Below, piece by piece: positions 1 to 4,990 of a stretch of 5,157 bases of DNA (its first letter is position 1; each line of letters starts with the position of its first letter). Source of the DNA: Oscillospiraceae bacterium (GTDB lineage: Bacteria > Bacillota > Clostridia > Oscillospirales > Oscillospiraceae); contig JAAZCZ010000112.1 in NCBI GenBank assembly GCA_012513005.1, positions 1 through 5,157 of the forward strand. The letters run 5' to 3'. The notes under the pieces are model-generated. The model did no database searches and was not told the DNA's origin. It worked only from the letters and a program-made list of their open reading frames with translations. The translations under genes were made by a program, and so were the position numbers.

Positions 1-4
1 ATAG

Positions 5-98
5 CCTTATCAAGAGTGGTGGAGGGATCGGCCCTGTGAAGCCCGGCAACCTGCAACAGCAAGGTGCCAAATCCGGCGGTGTTTATCGAGAGATGAGG
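5..98 (+). promoter_or_regulatory. SAM-I (S-box) riboswitch aptamer upstream of metK
   Basis: This is a cis-acting RNA that binds S-adenosylmethionine and controls metK. The conserved S-box core is visible in order: CTTATCAAGAG at 6-16, GGTGGAGGGA at 18-27, GGCCC near 30, GAAGCCCGGCAACC at 38-51, AGGTGCCAAATCC at 62-74 and GAGATGAGG at 90-98. P1 closes by pairing CCTTATC (5-11) with GATGAGG (92-98), with one G-U pair. A short P4 is CGGT (77-80) with ATCG (85-88) around a GTTT loop. The gene downstream is SAM synthetase, the classic S-box target. The promoter must lie upstream of the window. The family match is strong; SAM binding itself is inferred from it. Confidence 0.97.
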
Positions 99-107
99 AA
101 TGTGTTT

Positions 108-138
108 ACCCGCCGATTCTAGGGCGGGTTTTTGCTTT
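108..138 (+). terminator. Intrinsic terminator, expression platform of the SAM riboswitch
   Basis: ACCCGCC (108-114) pairs perfectly with GGCGGGT (123-129) around an 8-base loop and runs into a T-rich tract, TTTTT then GCTTTT. It lies 10 bases after the aptamer P1 stem and 52 bases before the metK start, the expected place for SAM-dependent attenuation. CCGCC (110-114) could instead pair with GGCGG at 75-79, inside the aptamer, giving a possible antiterminator. That alternative pairing is my inference and is short. Confidence 0.93.
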
Positions 139-189
139 TCTATTAGCTATTAAATAATAACTTGTATCTTATTATGGAGGTAAATATAT

Positions 190-1371
190 ATGTCTAAATT
201 TCTTTTTTCATCTGAGTCCGTTACAGAGGGACATCCCGATAAGGTCTGCGACCAGATATCCGATGCCGTTTTAGACGCAATTTTAGCAGAGGATCCCGCC
301 GGGCACGTTGCCTGTGAGTGCATTTGCACCACCGGGCTTGTGCTTATTATGGGCGAGATTTCCACAAGCTGCTACGTGGATATCCCTAAAATCGCAAGAG
401 GCGTTATAGCTGATATAGGCTATGTGGGCGCTGCTTCCGGCTTTGACTCCGAGACCTGCTCCGTTATTACTACAATCGACGAGCAGTCTGACGACATTGC
501 CCTAGGTGTTAACAGCTCCTTGGAGCAAAAGGTGGGCGGCGCTGATTTAGCACTTGAAAACGGCGCGGGAGATCAGGGAATTATGTTTGGCTATGCCTGC
601 GACGAAACACCTGAGCTTATGCCGCTTCCCATTTCTCTCTCTCATAAAATGGCCAAAAGATTAGCAGAGGTCCGCAAGCTCGGTATGTTTGACTACCTGC
701 TGCCTGACGGTAAAACACAGGCAACTGTTGAATATGCAGCTGACGGCACGCCTCTTAGGGTTGACACTGTGGTGTTATCTACACATCACCGTGACTATGC
801 TTCCTTAGAGCAAATCCGCGCTGATATGATTGAAGCTGTTATTCTCCCTTCTATCCCGTCTGAACTAAACAAGGGAGATATAAGGTTTTATGTAAACCCG
901 ACCGGCCGCTTTGTCAAGGGTGGTCCTGCTGCTGACAGCGGACTTACGGGCAGAAAAATCATTGTCGATACCTATGGTGGCTCAGCTCCTCACGGTGGTG
1001 GCTGCTTTTCCGGAAAAGACCCCACAAAGGTTGACCGCAGTGCTACATACGCTGCCCGCTGGGTTGCTAAGAACATTGTTGCAGCAGGTCTTGCAAAGCG
1101 CTGCCAGATTCAGCTTGCATATGCCATTGGGGTTGCAAATCCTGTTAGCATTAATGTTGTGACCTTCGGCACAGGTGCTGTGCCTGATGCTGAGCTTTCC
1201 CGCGTAGTCAATGAGGTTTTCGACCTGCGCCCGACATCTATTATTAATAAGCTAAATCTGAAAAGACCCATCTACAGAAAGCTGGCAGCCTACGGGCACA
1301 TGGGGCGTGAGGATTTAGCGGCTCCCTGGGAAGAGGTTAACATGGTTGAGGCTATAAAGTCTGCTCTTTAA
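190..1371 (+). CDS. metK: S-adenosylmethionine synthetase (methionine adenosyltransferase)
   Basis: MetK makes SAM from methionine and ATP, releasing phosphate and pyrophosphate; it is a cytosolic homo-oligomer. At 393 residues it has the usual bacterial length. Visible signatures are GHPDK at residues 14-18 (catalytic His15 and Asp17), the GAGDQGIMFGYA signature at 125-136, LPDGK at 171-175 with the substrate-binding lysine, TGRKIIVDTYGG at 253-264, and the glycine-rich loop at 269-277 followed by DPTKVDRSA. The start ATG has a strong GGAGGT at 176-181, 8 bases upstream. One oddity is that the loop reads GGGCFSGKD, with Cys272 where E. coli MetK and most bacterial homologues have alanine; all catalytic residues I can place are kept. 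Control is by the SAM-I riboswitch upstream. No terminator is visible before folD, so some read-through is possible. Confidence 0.98.
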   Translation: MSKFLFSSESVTEGHPDKVCDQISDAVLDAILAEDPAGHVACECICTTGLVLIMGEISTSCYVDIPKIARGVIADIGYVGAASGFDSETCSVITTIDEQSDDIALGVNSSLEQKVGGADLALENGAGDQGIMFGYACDETPELMPLPISLSHKMAKRLAEVRKLGMFDYLLPDGKTQATVEYAADGTPLRVDTVVLSTHHRDYASLEQIRADMIEAVILPSIPSELNKGDIRFYVNPTGRFVKGGPAADSGLTGRKIIVDTYGGSAPHGGGCFSGKDPTKVDRSATYAARWVAKNIVAAGLAKRCQIQLAYAIGVANPVSINVVTFGTGAVPDAELSRVVNEVFDLRPTSIINKLNLKRPIYRKLAAYGHMGREDLAAPWEEVNMVEAIKSAL

Positions 1372-1383
1372 GTGTTTATTATC

Positions 1384-1409
1384 TTGTGATATAATTTCTT
1401 ACATCACAA
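1384..1409. repeat. 7-bp inverted repeat spanning the folD promoter, possible operator
   Basis: TTGTGAT (1384-1390) and ATCACAA (1403-1409) are perfect inverted copies separated by 12 bases. The left arm overlaps the extended -10 element and the right arm covers the predicted transcription start, a repressor-like placement. The half-sites resemble those of Rex (TTGTGA/TCACAA) and CRP (TGTGA/TCACA), but the 12-base gap is wider than either family uses, so I do not assign a regulator. It could also be a chance palindrome or a weak RNA hairpin in read-through metK transcripts. Confidence 0.4.
1387..1395 (+). promoter_or_regulatory. Putative folD promoter (extended -10)
   Basis: A perfect extended -10 element, TG-A-TATAAT, lies at 1387-1395, 31 bases before the folD start codon. 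The -35 region is poor: CTTTAA at 1366-1371, 18 bases upstream, is the best match and overlaps the metK stop codon. Extended -10 promoters often tolerate a weak -35. Transcription would begin near 1402, giving a leader of about 25 bases. This makes folD transcribable independently of the SAM riboswitch. Confidence 0.6.
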
Positions 1410-1426
1410 AAAGGCGGTACTTACAT

Positions 1427-2284
1427 TTGGCAGAGCTTTTAATAGGCGCCCCTGTTTCCTCGGCTCTTGACTCAGAGACAAAAAAAAGAGCCGATGCGCT
1501 TATTAGCAGAGAGATTGTCCCTACTCTTGCAATAGTAAGAGTAGGAGAGAATGTTGCCGATATTTCATATGAGAGAGCAGCCTGCAAAAAGGCAGCTGCG
1601 CTCGGAATTAATGCTGTTTTACACACCCTGCCGTCAGATACAGATGCAGACAGCTTTTTAAAGCTAATCTCCCAAATAAATTCCGATAAATCGGTGCATG
1701 GAGTTTTAGTTCTAAGACCGCTGCCAAAGCATTTGGAGGATAGCTCTTACATTAGTCTGCTATCTCCATCTAAGGACATTGACGGCATCACACCCAAAAT
1801 GATGTCTGCCTTATACTCCGGTGCTAAGCCGTTTTTTGCGCCCTGTACTGCAAGAGCCTGTATGGAAATAATTTTCCATTACGGGATAGAGCTAAAAGGA
1901 GCAAGAGTAGCTGTTATCGGAAGAAGCCTTGTTGTGGGCAGACCGCTTGCCATGCTTTTATTGCATGAAGATGCGACAGTTACAATTTGCCACAGCAAGA
2001 CAGATGACTTAAAGTCGGTTTGCAAAAGCAGCAGTTTAGTTTTATCTGCTATCGGCAGAGCTGAGGCTTTGGGCTCTGAGTATTTTTCCCCGGGTCAGAG
2101 CGTTATTGATGTGGGTGTCAGCTTTTCTGATGCGAAAAATAAGCTCTGCGGAGATATTGACTTAGACAGCGTTTTGGATATAGTTAAGGCTGTAACTCCG
2201 TTTAAGGGCGGGGTCGGCAGCGTTACGGCTTCAGTGCTTGCAAGGCAGGTTATTGAAGCCTGTGAGAATATTAATAGCGTATAG
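1427..2284 (+). CDS. folD: Divergent FolD-family methylenetetrahydrofolate dehydrogenase (cyclohydrolase residues missing)
   Basis: FolD normally oxidises 5,10-methylene-THF to methenyl-THF with NAD(P)+ and then hydrolyses it to 10-formyl-THF. At 285 residues the length is normal. Family landmarks are VG..(V)...SY at 39-48, HGVLV at 91-95, KDIDG at 116-120 with the conserved active-site Asp119, PCTARACMEI at 139-148, the dinucleotide-binding GRSLVVGRP at 165-173, CHSKT at 188-192, IDVG at 227-230 and GGVG at 261-264. Several active-site positions differ. Aligned without gaps to human and E. coli enzymes, the catalytic Lys (human Lys56, four residues after the motif Tyr) is Ala52, the conserved Gln of VQLP (human Gln100) is Leu96, and PVPGGVGP reads PFKGGVGS. 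It may therefore be a dehydrogenase only, or have altered activity. The start is TTG, chosen because AAGGCGG at 1411-1417 lies 9 bases upstream and no ATG fits. Family assignment is sure; the activity is not. Confidence 0.9.
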   Translation: MAELLIGAPVSSALDSETKKRADALISREIVPTLAIVRVGENVADISYERAACKKAAALGINAVLHTLPSDTDADSFLKLISQINSDKSVHGVLVLRPLPKHLEDSSYISLLSPSKDIDGITPKMMSALYSGAKPFFAPCTARACMEIIFHYGIELKGARVAVIGRSLVVGRPLAMLLLHEDATVTICHSKTDDLKSVCKSSSLVLSAIGRAEALGSEYFSPGQSVIDVGVSFSDAKNKLCGDIDLDSVLDIVKAVTPFKGGVGSVTASVLARQVIEACENINSV

Positions 2285-2307
2285 CTAATAATATATAGTT
2301 TAATAAA

Positions 2308-2403
2308 TGACAGAGTAGGATACGGTGCGTTAAGTGTCGGGGGATGGGAAGTTGCCTCCGAACGAAGGGTTTTCTCGCGGTGCCGTTTCCGCGTCCGCTG
2401 CCA
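2308..2403 (+). promoter_or_regulatory. Tetrahydrofolate (THF) riboswitch aptamer upstream of folT
   Basis: The region matches the THF riboswitch consensus known from the S. mutans folT leader: AGAGTAGGAT at 2312-2321, GTGCGTTAAGTG at 2325-2336, GGATGGGAAGTTG at 2342-2354, CCGAACGAAG at 2358-2367, CGCGGTGCCG at 2376-2385 and CGTCCG near 2392-2397. P1 is TGACAG (2308-2313) with CTGCCA (2398-2403) with one mismatch. P2 includes ACGG (2322-2325) with CCGT (2383-2386) and GGA with TCC (2394-2396). P3 closes around CGG/CCG near 2338 and 2358. The downstream gene is a folate-type ECF S subunit, the commonest target of this RNA. A weak TATAGT -10 candidate at 2294-2299 would start transcription near 2306, just before P1, but it has no good -35. 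Confidence 0.93.
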
Positions 2404-2448
2404 CTGAGGCAATAACCTCTCGTGGCTACTGTCACGAGAGGAGTTTTT
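2400..2448 (+). promoter_or_regulatory. THF riboswitch expression platform: RBS-sequestering hairpin and competing anti-sequester
   Basis: CCTCTCGTG (2416-2424) pairs perfectly with CACGAGAGG (2433-2441) around an 8-base loop. The 3' arm contains most of the folT ribosome binding site AGAGGAG (2437-2443), so the hairpin should block translation. Five T residues follow, so partial termination is also possible. A competing fold pairs GCCAC (2400-2404) with GTGGC (2422-2426) and GAGG (2406-2409) with CCTC (2416-2419). It uses both the 3' strand of aptamer P1 and the 5' arm of the blocking hairpin. Ligand binding that stabilises P1 should therefore favour the blocking hairpin, an OFF switch. The pairings are seen in the sequence; the direction of control is inferred. 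Confidence 0.82.
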
Positions 2449-2961
2449 ATGAAAACAAAGCGAATGGCCACAGACTCTATTTTGGCCGCCATCTGCACTG
2501 TGCTGGCTCTGCTTGCGATCGACACAGGCACGATGAAAATCACCTTTGAGAGCTTGCCCGTATTGCTTGGGGCTATTTTGTTTGGCCCGTTTGACGGGGC
2601 AATTATCGGCGCTCTCGGCACATTTTTATATCAGATATTAAAGTTCGGCATAACAGCTACTACGGTGCTTTGGATACTACCTTACATAGCCTGTGGGCTT
2701 ATTGTCGGTTACTATTCTAAAATGCATAAGTTTAGTTTGAGCAAAAATCAGCTGCTTATAATTATTCTTATTGCAGAGCTTACAATCACGGGCTTTAACA
2801 CACTTGCTCTTTATGTAGACAGCAAAATTTACGGCTATTACACACCCACAATTATTTCTGCCATGATATTCTGGCGCCTCGGTATTGCTATTGCTAAATC
2901 ATTTGCCTTTACATTTGTTCTGCCGCCTGTTATTAAAGTCGGCAATAAATACGGAAAGTAA
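2449..2961 (+). CDS. folT: Folate ECF transporter S component (FolT-like)
   Basis: This is the membrane-embedded substrate-binding subunit of an energy-coupling factor importer; it captures folate and works with a shared EcfA/EcfA'/EcfT module, which is not in this window. The 170-residue protein is hydrophobic with about five to six membrane segments (roughly 9-25, 35-55, 57-70, 74-90, 101-122 and 134-160). The stretch KITFESLPVLLGAILFGP at 30-47 followed by GAIIGALG at 50-57 is typical of the folate-family S components. The ATG at 2449 is preferred over an in-frame GTG at 2422 because AGGAG ends 5 bases before it, and because the GTG lies inside the regulatory hairpin. Substrate assignment rests on family resemblance plus the THF riboswitch directly upstream, which predicts repression when THF is plentiful. 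Confidence 0.9.
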   Translation: MKTKRMATDSILAAICTVLALLAIDTGTMKITFESLPVLLGAILFGPFDGAIIGALGTFLYQILKFGITATTVLWILPYIACGLIVGYYSKMHKFSLSKNQLLIIILIAELTITGFNTLALYVDSKIYGYYTPTIISAMIFWRLGIAIAKSFAFTFVLPPVIKVGNKYGK

Positions 2962-2969
2962 AAAAGTCA

Positions 2970-3000
2970 GGCGACGGGGTTTATTCCCGTCGCCTTTATA
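2970..3000. terminator. Bidirectional intrinsic terminator between folT and the ZIP gene
   Basis: GGCGACGGG (2970-2978) pairs perfectly with CCCGTCGCC (2986-2994) around a 7-base loop. On the + strand it is followed by TTTATATATTT, ending the folT transcript. On the minus strand the same stem is followed by TGACTTTTTT, so it can also end the convergent ZIP transcript, whose stop codon lies 25 bases away. Confidence 0.92.
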
Positions 3001-3018
3001 TATTTAATATTATTCTAT

Positions 3019-3801
3019 TTATGCAAGAGCCACATCGAGTATCATCATGATTAAAAATCCGGCTGCAAAAAACAGTGCGCCCAAGTTTGAGTGCTCACCT
3101 GTTGCAGTTTGCGGAATTAGCTCTTCAACCACAACATACATCATAGCACCTGCGGCAAAGCCGAGCATATAAGGCAGGATTGCTGCAATGTAATGGGCTG
3201 CTAATATCATAATGATAGCGCCTATAGGCTCAACTATGCCGGATGCTGCGCCGTAGAAAAACGCTTTTGCTCTGCCCATTCCCTCTGCACGCAGCGGCAT
3301 TGAGACAATTGCACCTTCCGGAAAGTTTTGCAGGGCAATTCCTATTGCAAGCACAATTGCGCCCATAAGAGAAACCGCTTCGTTTCCCGCCATCCAGCCT
3401 GCAAATATAACGCCGACTGCCATGCCCTCGGGCAGGTTGTGTATTGCAACTGCGAGTAAAAGCATTGTGCATCTGTGAGACATTCCCGGAGGTCCCTCGC
3501 ACTCACCGTCTACGTGCATATGCGGTATGATAATATCAAGTACCAGCAAAAATACAATTCCGATGAAAAATCCCACCGCAGCCGGTAAAAACGCCAGCTT
3601 TCCCATGTTTGATGACATATTGATAGCAGGGATAATAAGGCTCCAAATTGAAGCTGCCACCATTACGCCTGCCGCTATACCGGCAAGAGCCTTTTGTAAT
3701 CCATCGTTCATCGTATCTTTTTTCATTACGAAGACCGAGGATGCCCCCAAAATCGTTCCGATAAACGGAATAATAACCCCGAATGCTACACGATAGTCCA
3801 A
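3019..3801 (-). CDS. ZIP family metal (probably zinc) transporter, GufA/ZupT-like
   Basis: ZIP proteins are inner-membrane carriers that bring divalent metals, usually Zn2+ and sometimes Fe2+ or Mn2+, into the cytoplasm. The protein has about eight hydrophobic segments. The metal-site motifs are HNLPEG in the fourth segment (His at codon 121, Glu at 125 from the TTG start), QNFPEG in the fifth, then EP in the next segment and EE near the C-terminus. A short loop with HMHVDGECEG precedes HNLPEG and could bind metal, as the variable loop of this family often does. I place the start at a TTG at 3801 (260 residues) because GAGGTG lies 6 bases upstream; an in-frame GTG at 3810 (263 residues) overlaps that site and lacks one of its own. 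The gene stands alone, with its own promoter and a possible Fur-family box. Metal specificity cannot be read from sequence. Confidence 0.92.
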   Translation of the reverse strand: MDYRVAFGVIIPFIGTILGASSVFVMKKDTMNDGLQKALAGIAAGVMVAASIWSLIIPAINMSSNMGKLAFLPAAVGFFIGIVFLLVLDIIIPHMHVDGECEGPPGMSHRCTMLLLAVAIHNLPEGMAVGVIFAGWMAGNEAVSLMGAIVLAIGIALQNFPEGAIVSMPLRAEGMGRAKAFFYGAASGIVEPIGAIIMILAAHYIAAILPYMLGFAAGAMMYVVVEELIPQTATGEHSNLGALFFAAGFLIMMILDVALA

Positions 3802-3822
3802 ATTCCACACCTCATGCTGTGA

Positions 3823-3837
3823 TAATAATAATTAACA
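3823..3837 (-). promoter_or_regulatory. Candidate Fur-superfamily box in the ZIP gene leader
   Basis: TAATAAT-A-ATTAACA on the + strand matches the 7-1-7 Fur box of Bacillus (TGATAAT-N-ATTATCA) at 12 of 14 positions. By the same count it matches PerR-type sites at 11 and Zur-type sites at 10. It covers the predicted transcription start of the ZIP gene, where a repressor would act. The region is AT-rich, so chance similarity is possible and the exact regulator (Zur, Fur or other) is open. Confidence 0.4.
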
Positions 3838-3842
3838 TTCAG

Positions 3843-3871
3843 ATACTACCATATTCTAAGCCATGACTCAA
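3843..3871 (-). promoter_or_regulatory. Promoter of the ZIP transporter gene
   Basis: Read on the minus strand, a -35 TTGAGT (3871-3866) and a -10 TAGTAT (3848-3843) are separated by 17 bases, and TGG just before the -10 supplies the extended element. Transcription should begin near 3836, giving a leader of about 35 bases. It diverges from the ferredoxin promoter about 60 bases away. Confidence 0.65.
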
Positions 3872-3933
3872 CTCATTATTTATCATTTTTATTAACTCTT
3901 TTTCTACTTTATTGTTACTGTTTTAATTTATTA

Positions 3934-3961
3934 TTGATTTTTTTGCATATTGTGTTACAAT
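3934..3961 (+). promoter_or_regulatory. Promoter of the ferredoxin gene
   Basis: TTGATT (3934-3939) and TACAAT (3956-3961) are spaced by 16 bases, with TGT at 3953-3955 making an extended -10. Transcription should start near 3968, giving a leader of about 47 bases that contains a small CCCG/CGGG hairpin at 3975-3987. Confidence 0.65.
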
Positions 3962-3966
3962 GCAAA
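3942..3966. repeat. Palindrome overlapping the ferredoxin promoter -10, possible operator
   Basis: TTTGCAT (3942-3948) and ATGCAAA (3960-3966) are perfect inverted copies 11 bases apart. The inner bases add TTGT (3950-3953) and ACAA (3957-3960), so nearly the whole 25-base stretch is dyad-symmetric. It covers the extended -10 and reaches the predicted start site. I cannot match it to a named regulator. Confidence 0.4.
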
Positions 3967-4014
3967 GGAAAGAGCCCGGTATACGGGAATCAAACTGAAA
4001 TCGGAGGTATTATC

Positions 4015-4185
4015 ATGGCGTTTTTTATCAATGACGATTGTGTATCCTGCGGCACATGCGCTGCCGGATGTCCTTCAGATGCAATTGACATGGGTGATGA
4101 CAAGTATGTCATCGACCAGGACAAGTGCGTTTCCTGCGGAGCTTGCAAAGAGAGCTGCCCTGTAGAGGCAATCGAAGAGAAGTAA
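4015..4185 (+). CDS. Clostridial-type 2[4Fe-4S] ferredoxin
   Basis: This is a small soluble low-potential electron carrier serving enzymes such as pyruvate:ferredoxin oxidoreductase and hydrogenases in anaerobes; the actual partners are not in the window. The 56-residue protein has two complete CxxCxxCxxxCP motifs, with Cys 9, 12, 15, 19 and Cys 38, 41, 44, 48, each followed by an (D/E)AI turn, showing the usual internal duplication. It is acidic, as expected for the family. The ATG at 4015 is chosen over longer in-frame starts from 3934 because GGAGGT (4003-4008) lies 6 bases before it and the upstream stretch overlaps the promoter. It is transcribed alone, bounded by its own promoter and a strong terminator, which fits a highly expressed gene. 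Confidence 0.97.
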   Translation: MAFFINDDCVSCGTCAAGCPSDAIDMGDDKYVIDQDKCVSCGACKESCPVEAIEEK

Positions 4186-4201
4186 AATTCTTTATTACCT
4201 G

Positions 4202-4230
4202 AAGGGGGCATGTTTATGCCCCCTTTTTAT
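4202..4230 (+). terminator. Strong intrinsic terminator after the ferredoxin gene
   Basis: AAGGGGGCAT (4202-4211) pairs fully with ATGCCCCCTT (4216-4225) around a GTTT loop, and the T tract runs to 4228. It lies 16 bases after the ferredoxin stop codon. Confidence 0.95.
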
Positions 4231-4266
4231 TTGCCTAAATTTGGAGTTTAAATTTGAGGAGTAACG

Positions 4267-4989
4267 GTGTCTGAGTTTAAGGAGCTTTGGCCGGACGGGC
4301 CTATATTTTCATATAGTGAAAGAGGGTTTGCGCTCGGTATGGACTCTGTTTTACTTTCTGACTTTGCAGACAGGGGCAATTTTTCGCGGGCTGCGGACTT
4401 AGGCTGCGGCACCGGGTTTTTGCTGGTTTCCCTGCTTTATAATAATCCAAAGCTCTCTGCGGTTGGAGCTGAAATTAATAAGTCTGCCGCTTTATCTGCA
4501 GAAGAAAACATTAGGGCTAACAGCTTTGATGACAGATGCGAGATTATCTGCTCTGATTTAAGAAATTATAAAGAAATATTTGCGCCCGGCAGCTTTGATC
4601 TTGTTTTGTGTAACCCGCCTTATTTCAAAAAAGGCTGCGGCTACTCTGCTTCGGATGAAAAAACAAAAATAGCCCGTGAGGATTTACATTTAGATCTTGA
4701 TGAAATTTGTTTTTGCGCCTCATATATCTGCAAAAACCGAGGCTCATTTTGTATGGTTATGAGAACTGAGAGACTCTCTGAGACTATCTGTACACTCAGT
4801 AAACACAGACTTGAGCCTAAGCGTCTGCGCTTTATTGCAAAGGATGAGAAAACTGCCCCGAAGCTCTTTTTGATTGAGGCAAGGCTGAATGCCGGTGTCG
4901 GGCTTAGTGTTTTGCCCAATCTGTATTTATATGATAAAAATGGTGATTATAGCCCTGAATATCGCAGGATTTATCACTTGGAGGTATAA
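4267..4989 (+). CDS. TrmN6-like tRNA1(Val) (adenine37-N6)-methyltransferase
   Basis: This is a SAM-dependent Rossmann-fold N6-adenine methyltransferase of the YfiC/YabB group, whose E. coli member methylates A37 of tRNA1(Val). Its 240 residues fit the family. SAM-binding motif I is DLGCGTG at 44-50, the acidic end of strand 2 is GAEI at 67-70, and the catalytic motif IV NPPY is at 116-119. The N-terminal FSYSERGFALGMDSVLLSDF (14-33) and the C-terminal pattern around LPNLYLYDKNGDYSPEYRRIY (216-236) are typical of this subgroup rather than of DNA methyltransferases. The start is GTG at 4267, supported by GAGGAG at 4256-4261. The rsmI start follows the stop codon after one base, the same pairing as yabB with rsmI (yabC) in other Firmicutes. 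No clear promoter is visible between the preceding terminator and the start. The exact target base is inferred from the family. Confidence 0.9.
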   Translation: MSEFKELWPDGPIFSYSERGFALGMDSVLLSDFADRGNFSRAADLGCGTGFLLVSLLYNNPKLSAVGAEINKSAALSAEENIRANSFDDRCEIICSDLRNYKEIFAPGSFDLVLCNPPYFKKGCGYSASDEKTKIAREDLHLDLDEICFCASYICKNRGSFCMVMRTERLSETICTLSKHRLEPKRLRFIAKDEKTAPKLFLIEARLNAGVGLSVLPNLYLYDKNGDYSPEYRRIYHLEV

Positions 4990-4990
4990 A

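Noticed and set aside
911..1162. 83-codon + strand open frame inside metK
   Set aside because: It lies wholly within metK in another frame, has no ribosome binding site and encodes low-complexity sequence; it is a shadow frame.
1399..1626. Minus-strand 75-codon frame over the start of folD
   Set aside because: Antisense to the folD N-terminus and its leader, with no supporting motif or ribosome binding site.
2253..2299. Separate promoter for the THF riboswitch-folT unit
   Set aside because: TATAGT at 2294-2299 would give a start just before the aptamer, but no -35 of acceptable sequence and spacing is present; read-through from folD is equally possible, so I do not list it as a feature.
2422..2448. 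Upstream GTG start extending FolT by nine residues
   Set aside because: The GTG lies in the regulatory hairpin, lacks a ribosome binding site, and the extra residues look like translated leader; ATG 2449 has AGGAG at the right distance.
2095..2621. Two overlapping minus-strand open frames across the folD end, THF riboswitch and folT start
   Set aside because: They run antisense through a recognised riboswitch and two real genes, show no family features and have no plausible initiation signals.
3230..3502. Minus-strand 90-codon frame within the ZIP gene
   Set aside because: It is a +1/-1 frame shadow of the ZIP coding sequence, which has an uninterrupted frame with both metal-site motifs, so there is no sign of a frameshift or overlapping gene.
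4237..4261. Short direct repeat AAATTTG before the TrmN6-like gene
   Set aside because: Two seven-base AT-rich copies in a short spacer, with no symmetry or promoter relation; chance is the simpler explanation.
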